Source of the DNA: DAMBHY01 sp032068765 | GTDB taxonomy: Bacteria; Bacteroidota; Bacteroidia; Bacteroidales; Dysgonomonadaceae | Assembly (NCBI GenBank): GCA_032068765.1 | Contig: DAMBHY010000008.1 | Location: 1 to 64,000 of the forward strand | Direction of reading: 5' to 3' | DNA length: 64,000 nucleotides | Part shown: piece after piece, positions 8,556 through 16,416 of the stretch | Position numbering within the stretch: position 1 is the stretch's first letter | Layout: the number at the start of each line of letters is the position of its first letter | The notes under the pieces: generated by a model | Databases searched by the model: none | Seen by the model: only the letters and a program-made list of their open reading frames with translations | Told to the model about the DNA's origin: nothing | Position numbers and translations under genes: made by a program

Positions 8556-9232
8556 TACATACAAAGAAAATACTCTTTGCGGATGACGATTTAAAATATT
8601 CGCTGCTGATAAAAGATTATTTGACAAAAAACGGATTTGAAGTAATATATGTGGGTAACGGTCAAAAAGCTATCGACCAATTTGAAAAAACCGCACCGGA
8701 CTTGCTTTTGCTCGACATCAATATGCCCGAAAAGAACGGCTTTGAAGTGGCTGAAGAAATTAGAAAGAAAAACAGCAAAGTCCTTATCTTCTTTCTGACT
8801 GACCGCAGCGACAAAAACGACCGACTGAAAGGATTCCAACTAAAAGCCAACGATTATCTGGCAAAACCATTCTATCCCGAAGAACTCTTGGCTCGCATCA
8901 ACGAACGCTTGAGTGACAGCGTCAATATATCGGACAAGATTTATAAAATAGGAAATACATCCTTCAACTATGCCACCAATGAACTAATCTCAGGTAATAT
9001 TAAGACAATTATTACTTCGCGGCAAGCAGACATATTGCAAATATTGGCAGAAAATATAAATGAAACTATATCGCGCGAGCAAATTCTATCCGAAGTTTGG
9101 GGAGTGGATAATTATGCTAACTCACTTGCACTTAATGTTCAAATCACCTATTTGCGCAAAGCTATTTCTCACGATTCACAGCTCGTTATAAAATCGATAG
9201 TCAAAAAAGGATATATATTAATGGAAAAATAA
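8552..9232 (+). CDS. OmpR/PhoB-family response regulator
   Basis: A 226-residue protein with an N-terminal receiver (acidic pocket at residues 11-13, phosphoacceptor Asp55 in LLLLDINMP, conserved Lys in YLAKPF) and a C-terminal winged-helix DNA-binding domain (about 130-226, with TSRQADILQILAEN, SREQILSEVWG and VQITYLRKAI). It starts within the last codons of the kinase gene, so it is the cognate regulator. The nearest divergent genes, GLPGLI and the barrel, are plausible targets; this is inferred from layout only. Confidence 0.94.
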   Translation: MIHTKKILFADDDLKYSLLIKDYLTKNGFEVIYVGNGQKAIDQFEKTAPDLLLLDINMPEKNGFEVAEEIRKKNSKVLIFFLTDRSDKNDRLKGFQLKANDYLAKPFYPEELLARINERLSDSVNISDKIYKIGNTSFNYATNELISGNIKTIITSRQADILQILAENINETISREQILSEVWGVDNYANSLALNVQITYLRKAISHDSQLVIKSIVKKGYILMEK

Positions 9233-9297
9233 ATAAACCTTTATGAACGGTATCTCTAAATTTCTTTTTTCGCATTTAAAATCTATAATTATTTTAC

Positions 9298-9305
9298 TAT
9301 ATTTG
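9298..9305 (+). promoter_or_regulatory. -7 box for P5C dehydrogenase
   Basis: TATATTTG matches TAnnTTTG and lies 41 bp upstream of the ATG at 9347. This suggests separate transcription from the kinase/regulator operon that ends at 9232. Confidence 0.55.
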
Positions 9306-9346
9306 TTGCAAATAATTTAATTATAAACATTTAAAATTCAGTATCT

Positions 9347-10978
9347 ATGCCAAAAGGAATTTACAAGTTACCCGAAATTAAAAATGAACCCGTAAAAAGT
9401 TATGCTCCCGGCTCACCGGAAAGAAAAGCCTTAAAAGATAAACTTAAAGAATTAAGCAAAGGCGGTTTGGATATCCCCATGATTATTGGCGGAAAAGAAA
9501 TTCGAACCAACAAGTTATCCGATATTCGTCCTCCACATGACCATCAAACACTTTTGGGGCATTATCATCAAGGAGACAAAGCACACGTGCAAATGGCCAT
9601 TGATGCTGCTCTTGCAGCAAAACCTGCCTGGGAAGCAATGCGCTGGGAATCCAGAGCTGCCATCTTTTTGAAAGCTGCCGATTTGATTTCTGGACCTTAC
9701 CGCTACGAAATGAATGCGATAACAATGATGGGACAATCAAAAAACGCGTATCAATCGGAGATTGATTCTGTAGCTGAATTGTGCGACTTTTACAGATACA
9801 ATGTAAAAAATATGATGGATTTGTATGCCATTCAACCAAATTCTGCACCTCAAATCTGGAACAGATTAGTTTGGCGTCCATTGGAAGGATTTGTATTTGC
9901 TCTTACCCCATTTAATTTCACATCAATTGCAGGAAATCTTCCTGGAGCGCCAGCATTGATGGGAAATACCGTTGTATGGAAACCTTCCAAAACGGCTGTT
10001 TATTCCGCTCATTTTATTATGAAGATACTGAAAGAAGCCGGTCTTCCTGATGGTGTTATTAATTTGGTTTACGCTTCGGGCCCCGATACCGCCGATGTTG
10101 TTTTCAATCACCGTGAATTTGCCGGATTGCACTTTACAGGTTCTACCGCTGTTTTCAACGGAATGTGGAAGACCATCGCCAACAATATTGATAACTACAA
10201 ATCATATCCACGCATCGTAGGTGAAACAGGTGGAAAAGATTATGTGCTTGCAGATGCTACAGCCAATCCAAAACAAGTGGCTACTGCACTTTCGAGAGGT
10301 GCTTTTGAATATCAGGGACAAAAATGTTCTGCTGCTTCACGTGCTTTTATTCCTTCCAATATCTGGGAAGAAGTAAAAAATTACATGACGGACGACTTGA
10401 AGAGTATGAAAATGGGTGTCGTAGAAGACTTCTCTAACTTTATTAATGCAGTTATTGACGAAGCTTCCTTTGATAAATTAGTAAATGCTATTGAGGATGC
10501 AAAAAAATCAAACGCTGCTGAAATTGTATTAGGAGGCAAATATGATAAATCGAAAGGTTATTTTATCGAACCAACAGTAATTGTGGCTAAAAAACCCGAT
10601 TACATCACGATGAAGGAAGAACTTTTCGGTCCTATCTTGACAGTGTATGTTTACGACCCGGAAAATTTGGATGAGACTATGGATATTTTGGATACATCCA
10701 CAGATTATGCTTTGACAGGTGCTATTTTCTCCAACGATCGCAAAGCAATTGAAAAAATGACCGAACGTTTGACTCACACAGCAGGTAACTTCTACATCAA
10801 TGACAAACCAACGGGGGCGGTAGTTGACCAACAGCCATTCGGTGGAGGCAGAGGTTCTGGAACAAACGACAAAGCAGGTTCTATCATGAACCTCATGCGT
10901 TGGGTTTCTCCTCAAAACATTAAAGAGTTATTTGTCTCTCCAATTGATTATATGTATCCTAACTTTTTGGAAAAGTAA
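9347..10978 (+). CDS. L-glutamate gamma-semialdehyde (1-pyrroline-5-carboxylate) dehydrogenase
   Basis: A 543-residue NAD-dependent aldehyde dehydrogenase, the second step of proline catabolism, forming glutamate. Visible features are the cofactor-site segment LTPFNFTSIAGNLPGAPALM with GNTVVWKPS, the GETGGKDY segment with the general-base glutamate, the catalytic cysteine in QGQKCSAASRAF, and the C-terminal PFGGGRGSGTNDKAG typical of the P5CDH branch. Its length is that of stand-alone bacterial and eukaryotic-type P5CDH. The partner proline dehydrogenase is at 691-1893. It is followed by a strong terminator at 11004, so it is monocistronic. Confidence 0.95.
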   Translation: MPKGIYKLPEIKNEPVKSYAPGSPERKALKDKLKELSKGGLDIPMIIGGKEIRTNKLSDIRPPHDHQTLLGHYHQGDKAHVQMAIDAALAAKPAWEAMRWESRAAIFLKAADLISGPYRYEMNAITMMGQSKNAYQSEIDSVAELCDFYRYNVKNMMDLYAIQPNSAPQIWNRLVWRPLEGFVFALTPFNFTSIAGNLPGAPALMGNTVVWKPSKTAVYSAHFIMKILKEAGLPDGVINLVYASGPDTADVVFNHREFAGLHFTGSTAVFNGMWKTIANNIDNYKSYPRIVGETGGKDYVLADATANPKQVATALSRGAFEYQGQKCSAASRAFIPSNIWEEVKNYMTDDLKSMKMGVVEDFSNFINAVIDEASFDKLVNAIEDAKKSNAAEIVLGGKYDKSKGYFIEPTVIVAKKPDYITMKEELFGPILTVYVYDPENLDETMDILDTSTDYALTGAIFSNDRKAIEKMTERLTHTAGNFYINDKPTGAVVDQQPFGGGRGSGTNDKAGSIMNLMRWVSPQNIKELFVSPIDYMYPNFLEK

Positions 10979-11003
10979 TCAACAACAATAAAAGATAGAT
11001 ATG

Positions 11004-11036
11004 GAAGAGCGGATCTATGATTCGCTCTTCTTTTAT
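11004..11036 (+). terminator. Rho-independent terminator after P5C dehydrogenase
   Basis: GAAGAGCG (11004-11011) pairs with CGCTCTTC (11023-11030), and TTTTATTT follows. It starts 25 bp after the stop codon. Confidence 0.85.
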
Positions 11037-11286
11037 TTCAATTCAAGAACTTTCTATATTTTATAACTCTGGGAAAACAGTTTCGATACAACTTTGCAAT
11101 TTACTGGCGCATGGTTGTAGGTTTCTCCACATGGGGAAAGACATTTGAGGACGTCTTTCAGAGTTTACCAAACCAGAAAAAGTCGTTTTGATTCCTCGTC
11201 GCTACTACCCCTAGTTGGGGACTCTTTTCTCTCAATTTTAATACTGTGTTTTTAATACAAACTTTTACAATCACTCAATGAAATTT
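11037..11286. other. intergenic region with several small inverted repeats
   Basis: No open reading frame of note. GAAAGAC (11136-11142) pairs with GTCTTTC (11153-11159), and CCCC (11208-11211) faces GGGG (11217-11220) ahead of ACTCTTTT. A small structured RNA is possible, but I recognise no known RNA family. Confidence 0.35.
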
Positions 11287-11294
11287 GTATATTT
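11287..11294 (+). promoter_or_regulatory. -7 box for the GNAT/FemAB-like gene
   Basis: TATATTTG matches TAnnTTTG and is followed by GCATGG. A transcript from here would begin near 11300, so the coding start must be downstream; this favours the ATG at 11315 over the earlier TTG at 11285. Confidence 0.6.
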
Positions 11295-11314
11295 GCATGG
11301 TCCACATATACAGT

Positions 11315-12304
11315 ATGAATATTGAAGTCAAAATATATTTTAATATCGAAGAATTGCCAACACTCCCTGTAGAGCAATATGAAAACTGCGTTGATTTATT
11401 CTTACTTTACAAAGATATCCCCTATTATAAACCATTTCTTTTAATTGCATTTTCGGAAGGAAAGCCTGTAGCAAGTTTATTCTCGTATATCATGCGAATA
11501 AACAGATTTTTCGGAGGCTCCTTTTTCAAAAGATGTTATATCAATCAGCCGCCTACTTTTTTTTATGCTGAAAATGCAGATGTAGATGAAATATTTAAAG
11601 AACTGATTACCAAATGGTATTCGTTTGCGAAAAGGCAGGCGTTTTATCTAGAAGTGCACAATCTGGAGAGTACAACATTGGGATATGGTATTTTTCGAAA
11701 GTTCCATTTTATTTCTACTAAGAAAATAAATATAAAAGTTCAGATTAACGAGGAAATTCCTGTTTGGAACAAATTATCATTACGAAAAAGAGCACAGGTT
11801 TTAAAATCCCAAAGAATTGGATTAATCATAGAAGAACTTTCTACAGAAGAAGAGTTGCGCATATTGTATAATTATTTTGAGAAATACAATAATTGGAAAT
11901 TTGTACATCAACTGCCGCCTTATAAATATTTCGAGAATTTTTATCATCAGATGACTGTTAGAAACAAGGGGAACATATTTTTAACGCTGTATAAGAATAA
12001 AATTATTGGTGGAAATATAGTGGCACTGAAAAATGACACTATAACGAATTTATTTGACTGGAGTCACTCTAAGAGATATGCAAAACTTCATCCTTCTACG
12101 TTTTCTTTATGGAATTTAGTCGAATATGGAGAAAAAAATGGATATAAAACAATTGATTTTCTTGAATCGGGTCATTTTAATCAAAAAACAGGAAGAGTAA
12201 AAAAACTCATCAATATGGGCGGCATTGAGAAGGCAACTAGAAGATGGTATCGCTTTAACTGGAAAGTAATCAATTACTTCATGTCAAAAATGTACAATGA
12301 TTAA
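11315..12304 (+). CDS. GNAT/FemAB-like acyltransferase-fold protein
   Basis: A 329-residue protein from the chosen ATG. The architecture suggests two GNAT-like halves, as in FemAB-type aminoacyl or peptidoglycan-bridge transferases and related surface-polysaccharide enzymes: a first half up to about residue 150, and a second half with KRAQVLKSQRIGLIIEE, a GNIFLTLYKNKIIGGNIVAL strand pair typical of GNAT acceptor sheets, and a YGEKNGYKTIDFLESGHF segment. No exact substrate can be named. The gene stands alone between two terminators, with its own promoter at 11287. The longer reading from TTG 11285 would place the start inside the promoter. Confidence 0.65.
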   Translation: MNIEVKIYFNIEELPTLPVEQYENCVDLFLLYKDIPYYKPFLLIAFSEGKPVASLFSYIMRINRFFGGSFFKRCYINQPPTFFYAENADVDEIFKELITKWYSFAKRQAFYLEVHNLESTTLGYGIFRKFHFISTKKINIKVQINEEIPVWNKLSLRKRAQVLKSQRIGLIIEELSTEEELRILYNYFEKYNNWKFVHQLPPYKYFENFYHQMTVRNKGNIFLTLYKNKIIGGNIVALKNDTITNLFDWSHSKRYAKLHPSTFSLWNLVEYGEKNGYKTIDFLESGHFNQKTGRVKKLINMGGIEKATRRWYRFNWKVINYFMSKMYND

Positions 12305-12375
12305 GAATTGTAAGATAAAAGCGAAGATATTAATAAAAGTTAAATATTTGCATTTATATAAATAATATTTGGTAA

Positions 12376-12410
12376 GTAGCAAAAATACACTTAATTTTGC
12401 TACGTGTTTT
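12376..12410 (+). terminator. first of two tandem terminators
   Basis: GTAGCAAAA (12376-12384) pairs perfectly with TTTTGCTAC (12395-12403), followed by GTGTTTTT. It lies 72 bp downstream of the GNAT/FemAB-like gene. Confidence 0.65.
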
Positions 12411-12445
12411 TCATGGTATTAGATTTAAGGTTAACAATGAAGATT

Positions 12446-12474
12446 GGTTGTCGTGAGACAACCTTTCCTTTTTT
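12446..12474 (+). terminator. second tandem terminator
   Basis: GGTTGTC (12446-12452), loop GTGA and GACAACC (12457-12463) are followed by TTTCCTTTTTT. The 12305-12499 gap holds nothing else recognisable. Confidence 0.75.
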
Positions 12475-12499
12475 ATATACCTTACATTAAAAAATCATT

Positions 12500-13231
12500 C
12501 TATTTATACTTTTCCCACAAATCATTGTAAATAATTTCCTTTGTTTTATTCATCAGTTGTGGAATATCTGCTTCTGTAAGATTATCTGTAGAAATCGGTT
12601 CGTGAATAACCATTTCCATTTTGTGAGGTTTCATCATCCAAGTAAATCTTGGCAAAACTTCAAAAGGACCATTTAAAGTAATCGGGACAATGGGTAATTT
12701 CAAATCAATAGCTATCTGATAAGCACCTCTTTTAAATCTTCCCATCTTACCATCCCATGTTCTTGAACCTTCTGGGAAAATGAAAATAGAAACGCCATCT
12801 ACTATTTGTTTCTCGGCCTTTTTTATTGTTTCGATTCTTTTTCTGGGACTGGAGTTATCAACAAATACATGTCCCGCAATTTCGGATGCTTTTCCCATTA
12901 TTGGCACATTCCTCAAACTTTGTTTTTGGACCCATTTTATATTTTGATTGAGGAATCCATAACTCATTAGTATGTCGAAATAGCCCTGATGGTTAGCTAC
13001 AAATACATAAGATTGATTTGGGTTTGTCAGTCCTTTTCCTCTTACTTTTACTGGTGACAAGGCCAGCCAACAAAGTAACTTACCCCAATATTTCGGAGGG
13101 TAATATCCAAAATATTTATTCCCGAATATTAATGAGAAAATTATAACAATTAAACTAGTTAAGACTGTAAGGACCAACACTATCGGTGTAAACACCAACC
13201 ATTGGTACAAAAAATATAAAAATCTTTTCAT
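12500..13231 (-). CDS. 1-acyl-sn-glycerol-3-phosphate acyltransferase (PlsC family)
   Basis: A 243-residue membrane-associated acyltransferase of phospholipid synthesis, making phosphatidic acid from lysophosphatidic acid. An N-terminal hydrophobic segment spans residues 5-36. The catalytic H-x4-D motif is NHQGYFD (His81, Asp86), and block III is FPEGSRTWDG followed by GRFKRGAYQIA. I place the start at ATG 13231: a -7 box at 13262-13269 lies just upstream, and the longer open frame to 13411 adds a Lys-rich stretch unlike the family. Confidence 0.9.
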   Translation of the reverse strand: MKRFLYFLYQWLVFTPIVLVLTVLTSLIVIIFSLIFGNKYFGYYPPKYWGKLLCWLALSPVKVRGKGLTNPNQSYVFVANHQGYFDILMSYGFLNQNIKWVQKQSLRNVPIMGKASEIAGHVFVDNSSPRKRIETIKKAEKQIVDGVSIFIFPEGSRTWDGKMGRFKRGAYQIAIDLKLPIVPITLNGPFEVLPRFTWMMKPHKMEMVIHEPISTDNLTEADIPQLMNKTKEIIYNDLWEKYK

Positions 13232-13261
13232 AGCAAGTTGCACAAAATAACGCAAAGTTTG

Positions 13262-13269
13262 CAAAAGTA
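13262..13269 (-). promoter_or_regulatory. -7 box for plsC-like gene
   Basis: It reads TACTTTTG on the minus strand, 31 bp upstream of the ATG at 13231, and decides the start against the longer open frame. Confidence 0.6.
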
Positions 13270-13429
13270 AAGTTTTTTTCAATGAGGATGACTTCAATTT
13301 ATGTTTTTTGTATTTAAAAAATTGATTTTTGGGATATAAGCAGATTTTTTTAGTAAAATATTTCTTGATTAGAGAGAATTTGTGTTTATTTGCAGTACGA
13401 AATAACAACAATAAAAAAATATATTCAAA

Positions 13430-13720
13430 ATGAAAGAAATAGCAAGATATTCAGGCGTTATCTTCATGCTTATTGGAGTTCTGTTTATGGTTATTCCATT
13501 TTTTATGGGAACGACTTCTAATACTAATTTAATTATTGGTTTGGTTCTTATTATAGAAGGATTTTTGGGCCATATTTTTGTAAATAATATGAAAAGAGGA
13601 AGTATGGTAAGCAATATTATTTGGGCAATCATTTTATTAATTGTTCCTTATTTCTTGTTTTTAATGGCAAAGAAAGCAGCATATACAAGCGAAGAAATTG
13701 CTGTTTATAATAACGACTAA
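13430..13720 (+). CDS. small membrane protein of unknown function
   Basis: A 96-residue protein with three predicted transmembrane helices (about residues 6-28, 34-52 and 61-80) and a short polar tail. I do not recognise the family. A Bacteroidetes-like TTTATTTG element lies about 38 bp upstream (13385-13392), and a terminator hairpin follows at 13744. The ATG at 13430 is well placed. Confidence 0.7.
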   Translation: MKEIARYSGVIFMLIGVLFMVIPFFMGTTSNTNLIIGLVLIIEGFLGHIFVNNMKRGSMVSNIIWAIILLIVPYFLFLMAKKAAYTSEEIAVYNND

Positions 13721-13743
13721 GAATTATCTGAAAATAAAATATG

Positions 13744-13775
13744 AACCTTGGGTTTCTACTCAAGGTTTTTTTATA
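13744..13775 (+). terminator. terminator between the small membrane protein gene and folK-like gene
   Basis: AACCTTG (13744-13750) pairs with CAAGGTT (13761-13767), followed by a run of T. It ends only about 13 bp before the folK-like ATG, so it could also act as an attenuator for that gene. Confidence 0.75.
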
Positions 13776-13787
13776 TATTCTCCCATC

Positions 13788-14162
13788 ATGCACAACGTAA
13801 TTATCTCTGTGGGATCTAACTATTTAGCAGAAGAAAATTTAGATAATGCAATCAAATCGTTAATAAAAATATTTCCGAATATTCGTTTCTCGCCGGTTAT
13901 AGAAACAACACCTTATGGAGCACTTTACAAAAATAATTTTCTAAATACACTGGGATGGTTTACAACAGAGCAGGACTGCGAATATATTTATAACTCCTTG
14001 AAATGTATTGAAAAAGAGATGGGGAGAAAAAAAGATGATAAACTAATTGGAAAAATCATTATAGATATAGATTTGATCAAAACAGATAATCAAATTTTGA
14101 AACCCAAAGATTTTGAAAGAGATTATGTCAATAAATTAATCAACTACGTCAGCTTCAATTAA
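13788..14162 (+). CDS. folK: 2-amino-4-hydroxy-6-hydroxymethyldihydropteridine pyrophosphokinase (HPPK), short form
   Basis: A 124-residue protein with HPPK landmarks: IISVGSNYL at the N-terminus, ETTPYGALYKNNFLN in the pterin-binding region, IEKEMGRKKDDK, and IIIDIDLIKTDN in place of the usual R-x-IDIDLL block. HPPK transfers pyrophosphate from ATP to the pterin in folate synthesis. It is shorter than typical HPPKs (about 155-160 residues) and lacks some flanking residues, so activity is not certain. The start at 13788 gives the correct N-terminal strand; the frame extends further upstream but through a terminator hairpin. The 3' end overlaps the convergent relA-like gene by 8 bp. Confidence 0.72.
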   Translation: MHNVIISVGSNYLAEENLDNAIKSLIKIFPNIRFSPVIETTPYGALYKNNFLNTLGWFTTEQDCEYIYNSLKCIEKEMGRKKDDKLIGKIIIDIDLIKTDNQILKPKDFERDYVNKLINYVSFN

Positions 14163-16335
14163 GTCTTTCTATTGATTTCACTCCTTTAGCACTCTTCATT
14201 TTTTTAATTAATTTATCCAAAGTCTTTTTATCACCTAACATCACACTTATATTGCCTTGAAATAAGCCATCATTTGAATCCACAGAAACCGATCGTAACT
14301 GAACACCATCTTCTTTCTCTATGATAGACATCAGATTTGAGACTACACTCATTTGGTCATTTCCAATCACGCGCAAAACAATAATATATTTTCCTTCTGA
14401 ACTCTTTTCACCTGCCCAACGTGCTTTTATAATCCTATACCCAAATCGAGAAAACATATCTGACGCATTAGGACAATTTGTTCTGTGAATTTTAATTCCA
14501 TGCGAGGATACAAAACCGAAAATATCGTCACCATAAATTGGATTGCAGCATTTTGCTAATTTAAACTCTATACCGGTCGTATTTTTGTCGAGAATAAGTT
14601 CGTTTTTACCATATTCTATACACGTATTATCTGGCGCAATATAATTTTCTGCGCTGTGTGTTTGAACAACTTCATTGGTAGAAATAATATCTTTATTCTC
14701 CGCTTCAAGATATTTATCGATAAACAAATTGATATCTAGCTTTTCATTTGCAATATCTATATAAAAATCAGTAACCGATTTGTATTTCAATCTCTTGATA
14801 AGAGGCATAAGAATACCCTCATCCACATCAATCTTTCTATTTTTCATACGGCGCTGAAGCATTTCCTTTGCCATCTGCGTTTGCTTACTTGACTCCTCTT
14901 TTATTAATTGCCTAATTTTATTTCTTGCTTTTGCAGTAATCACAAAAGACAACCAATCTTGCTTGGGAGTTTGATTTGGAGAAGTTTGGATTTCTACCAC
15001 ATCTCCGCTGTTTAGCTGATATTTAATTGTTACATTCTTACCATTTACTTTCCCGGAAACACATTTAGAACCTATCCCGGAGTGGATAGAAAAGGCAAAA
15101 TCAAGAATTGTAGCACCTTTTGGCAATTTTATTAAATCGCCTTTTGGAGTAAAAACAAAAATTTCTTCATCATACAGATTCAGTTTAAAATCACCAAGTT
15201 TGTCTTGCAAATTAAGATTGCTATTTTCCAAAGTTTCTCGTAGAGAAGACATCCAATTATCCAACGAGGCTTCTCCTTTGATTCCTTTGTATTTCCAGTG
15301 AGCCGCAAAACCTTTTTCTGCTATTTCATCCATACGCTGCGTGCGAATTTGCACTTCAACCCATTTTGATTGTGGTCCCATAACAGTGATATGCAAAGAT
15401 TCATATCCATTGCTTTTAGGGACTGACAACCAATCTTTTAACCTTTTGGGATTGGGCTGATACATGTCTGTCACAACAGAATAAACCTGCCAGCATTGTG
15501 ATTTCTCTTCATCAACTTTAGCATCCAAAATGATTCTGATAGCAAATAAGTCATAAATATTTTCAAATTCTATCTTTTGCTTTATGAGTTTATTATTTAT
15601 TGAATGTATGGATTTAGTTCTACCTTTCAGGGTATATTTCATACCTAATTTATCAAGTCTGTCTTTGAGAGGTTCGATAAACTGTTCTATGTAAGAATCG
15701 CGCGATTTCTTTGTTTCGTTCAATTTTTTTGCAATAAAATCGTAACGTTCACGGTCAGTATATTTCAGACTTAAATCCTCCAATTCGGACTTAACAGTAT
15801 AAATTCCCAAACGATGAGCCAGTGGTGCATAAAGATACGTAGACTCCACGCTTAATTGCAAACGTGTTTCTTTATCCATATTCTTTGCGTTGCGCATCAG
15901 TTGTAAATGTTGTATTAATATCAAAAACACAACACGTATATCTTCCGCCATTGAAAGCAACAACTTAAGATAATTATCTGATTCAATAGTATTTATATTT
16001 ACGCTAAGTCTGTTTACTTTATCCAAACCTTGTACGATATTAAAAACTTCGTGATTAAAATCCTTTTCAATATCCTTTATCTCATATACTTGTTTTTGAA
16101 TAAAATAATAGAGAATCCATGCCGTAATCGCTTTATGTCTCAGGTTTATTTCTCTGATGCCTAAAAAGGAAATATTCGCAATATCAGTGAGTTGTTCCGT
16201 CAAATCTTTTTCGTCCAACAATAAAACTTTCCTAAAACAATGCTTTAGGATATTTATTTGCTTCATATTCAATTTTTCGCGCAAAAAGATATAAAGCGTT
16301 TTATAGTCATCTATATAAGATATTTTCTGATTCAT
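14155..16335 (-). CDS. RelA/SpoT homolog, hydrolase motif missing (RelA-like)
   Basis: A 726-residue RSH protein with degenerate N-terminal HD region, synthetase domain, TGS and ACT domains. Where the hydrolase should show HDxxED, this protein reads AWILYYFIQKQ, and the upstream metal-binding histidine is also absent, so (p)ppGpp hydrolysis is unlikely. The synthetase domain is well kept (RTKSIHSINNKL, YDLFAIRII, VPKSNGYESLHITVMGP, VEVQIRTQRMDEIAEKG and AAHWKYKG). The TGS domain is near FVFTPKGDLIKLPKGATILD, the zinc-finger-like segment near KCCNPIYGDDIFGF, and the ACT domain at the C-terminus. It would make ppGpp in the stringent response. It pairs with a second, HD-competent paralog at 21075. 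Confidence 0.93.
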   Translation of the reverse strand: MNQKISYIDDYKTLYIFLREKLNMKQINILKHCFRKVLLLDEKDLTEQLTDIANISFLGIREINLRHKAITAWILYYFIQKQVYEIKDIEKDFNHEVFNIVQGLDKVNRLSVNINTIESDNYLKLLLSMAEDIRVVFLILIQHLQLMRNAKNMDKETRLQLSVESTYLYAPLAHRLGIYTVKSELEDLSLKYTDRERYDFIAKKLNETKKSRDSYIEQFIEPLKDRLDKLGMKYTLKGRTKSIHSINNKLIKQKIEFENIYDLFAIRIILDAKVDEEKSQCWQVYSVVTDMYQPNPKRLKDWLSVPKSNGYESLHITVMGPQSKWVEVQIRTQRMDEIAEKGFAAHWKYKGIKGEASLDNWMSSLRETLENSNLNLQDKLGDFKLNLYDEEIFVFTPKGDLIKLPKGATILDFAFSIHSGIGSKCVSGKVNGKNVTIKYQLNSGDVVEIQTSPNQTPKQDWLSFVITAKARNKIRQLIKEESSKQTQMAKEMLQRRMKNRKIDVDEGILMPLIKRLKYKSVTDFYIDIANEKLDINLFIDKYLEAENKDIISTNEVVQTHSAENYIAPDNTCIEYGKNELILDKNTTGIEFKLAKCCNPIYGDDIFGFVSSHGIKIHRTNCPNASDMFSRFGYRIIKARWAGEKSSEGKYIIVLRVIGNDQMSVVSNLMSIIEKEDGVQLRSVSVDSNDGLFQGNISVMLGDKKTLDKLIKKMKSAKGVKSIERLN

Positions 16336-16358
16336 AATGCCAAGTATATTAATAAAAA

Positions 16359-16394
16359 AACCTCCCGAATCAATGTGTATTCTGGAGGTTTTCT
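16359..16394 (-). terminator. terminator of the CoA-transferase gene
   Basis: AACCTCC (16359-16365) pairs with GGAGGTT (16384-16390), with inner pairing GAAT/ATTC. On the minus strand the T run follows the stem, 23 bp beyond the stop codon at 16417. Confidence 0.8.
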
Positions 16395-16416
16395 AAATTT
16401 TCAGTTTTAAATATTC

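Noticed and set aside
12500..13411. Long 303-residue version of the PlsC-family protein
   Set aside because: The extra 60 residues are Lys-rich and unlike the family, and a -7 box lies inside that stretch.
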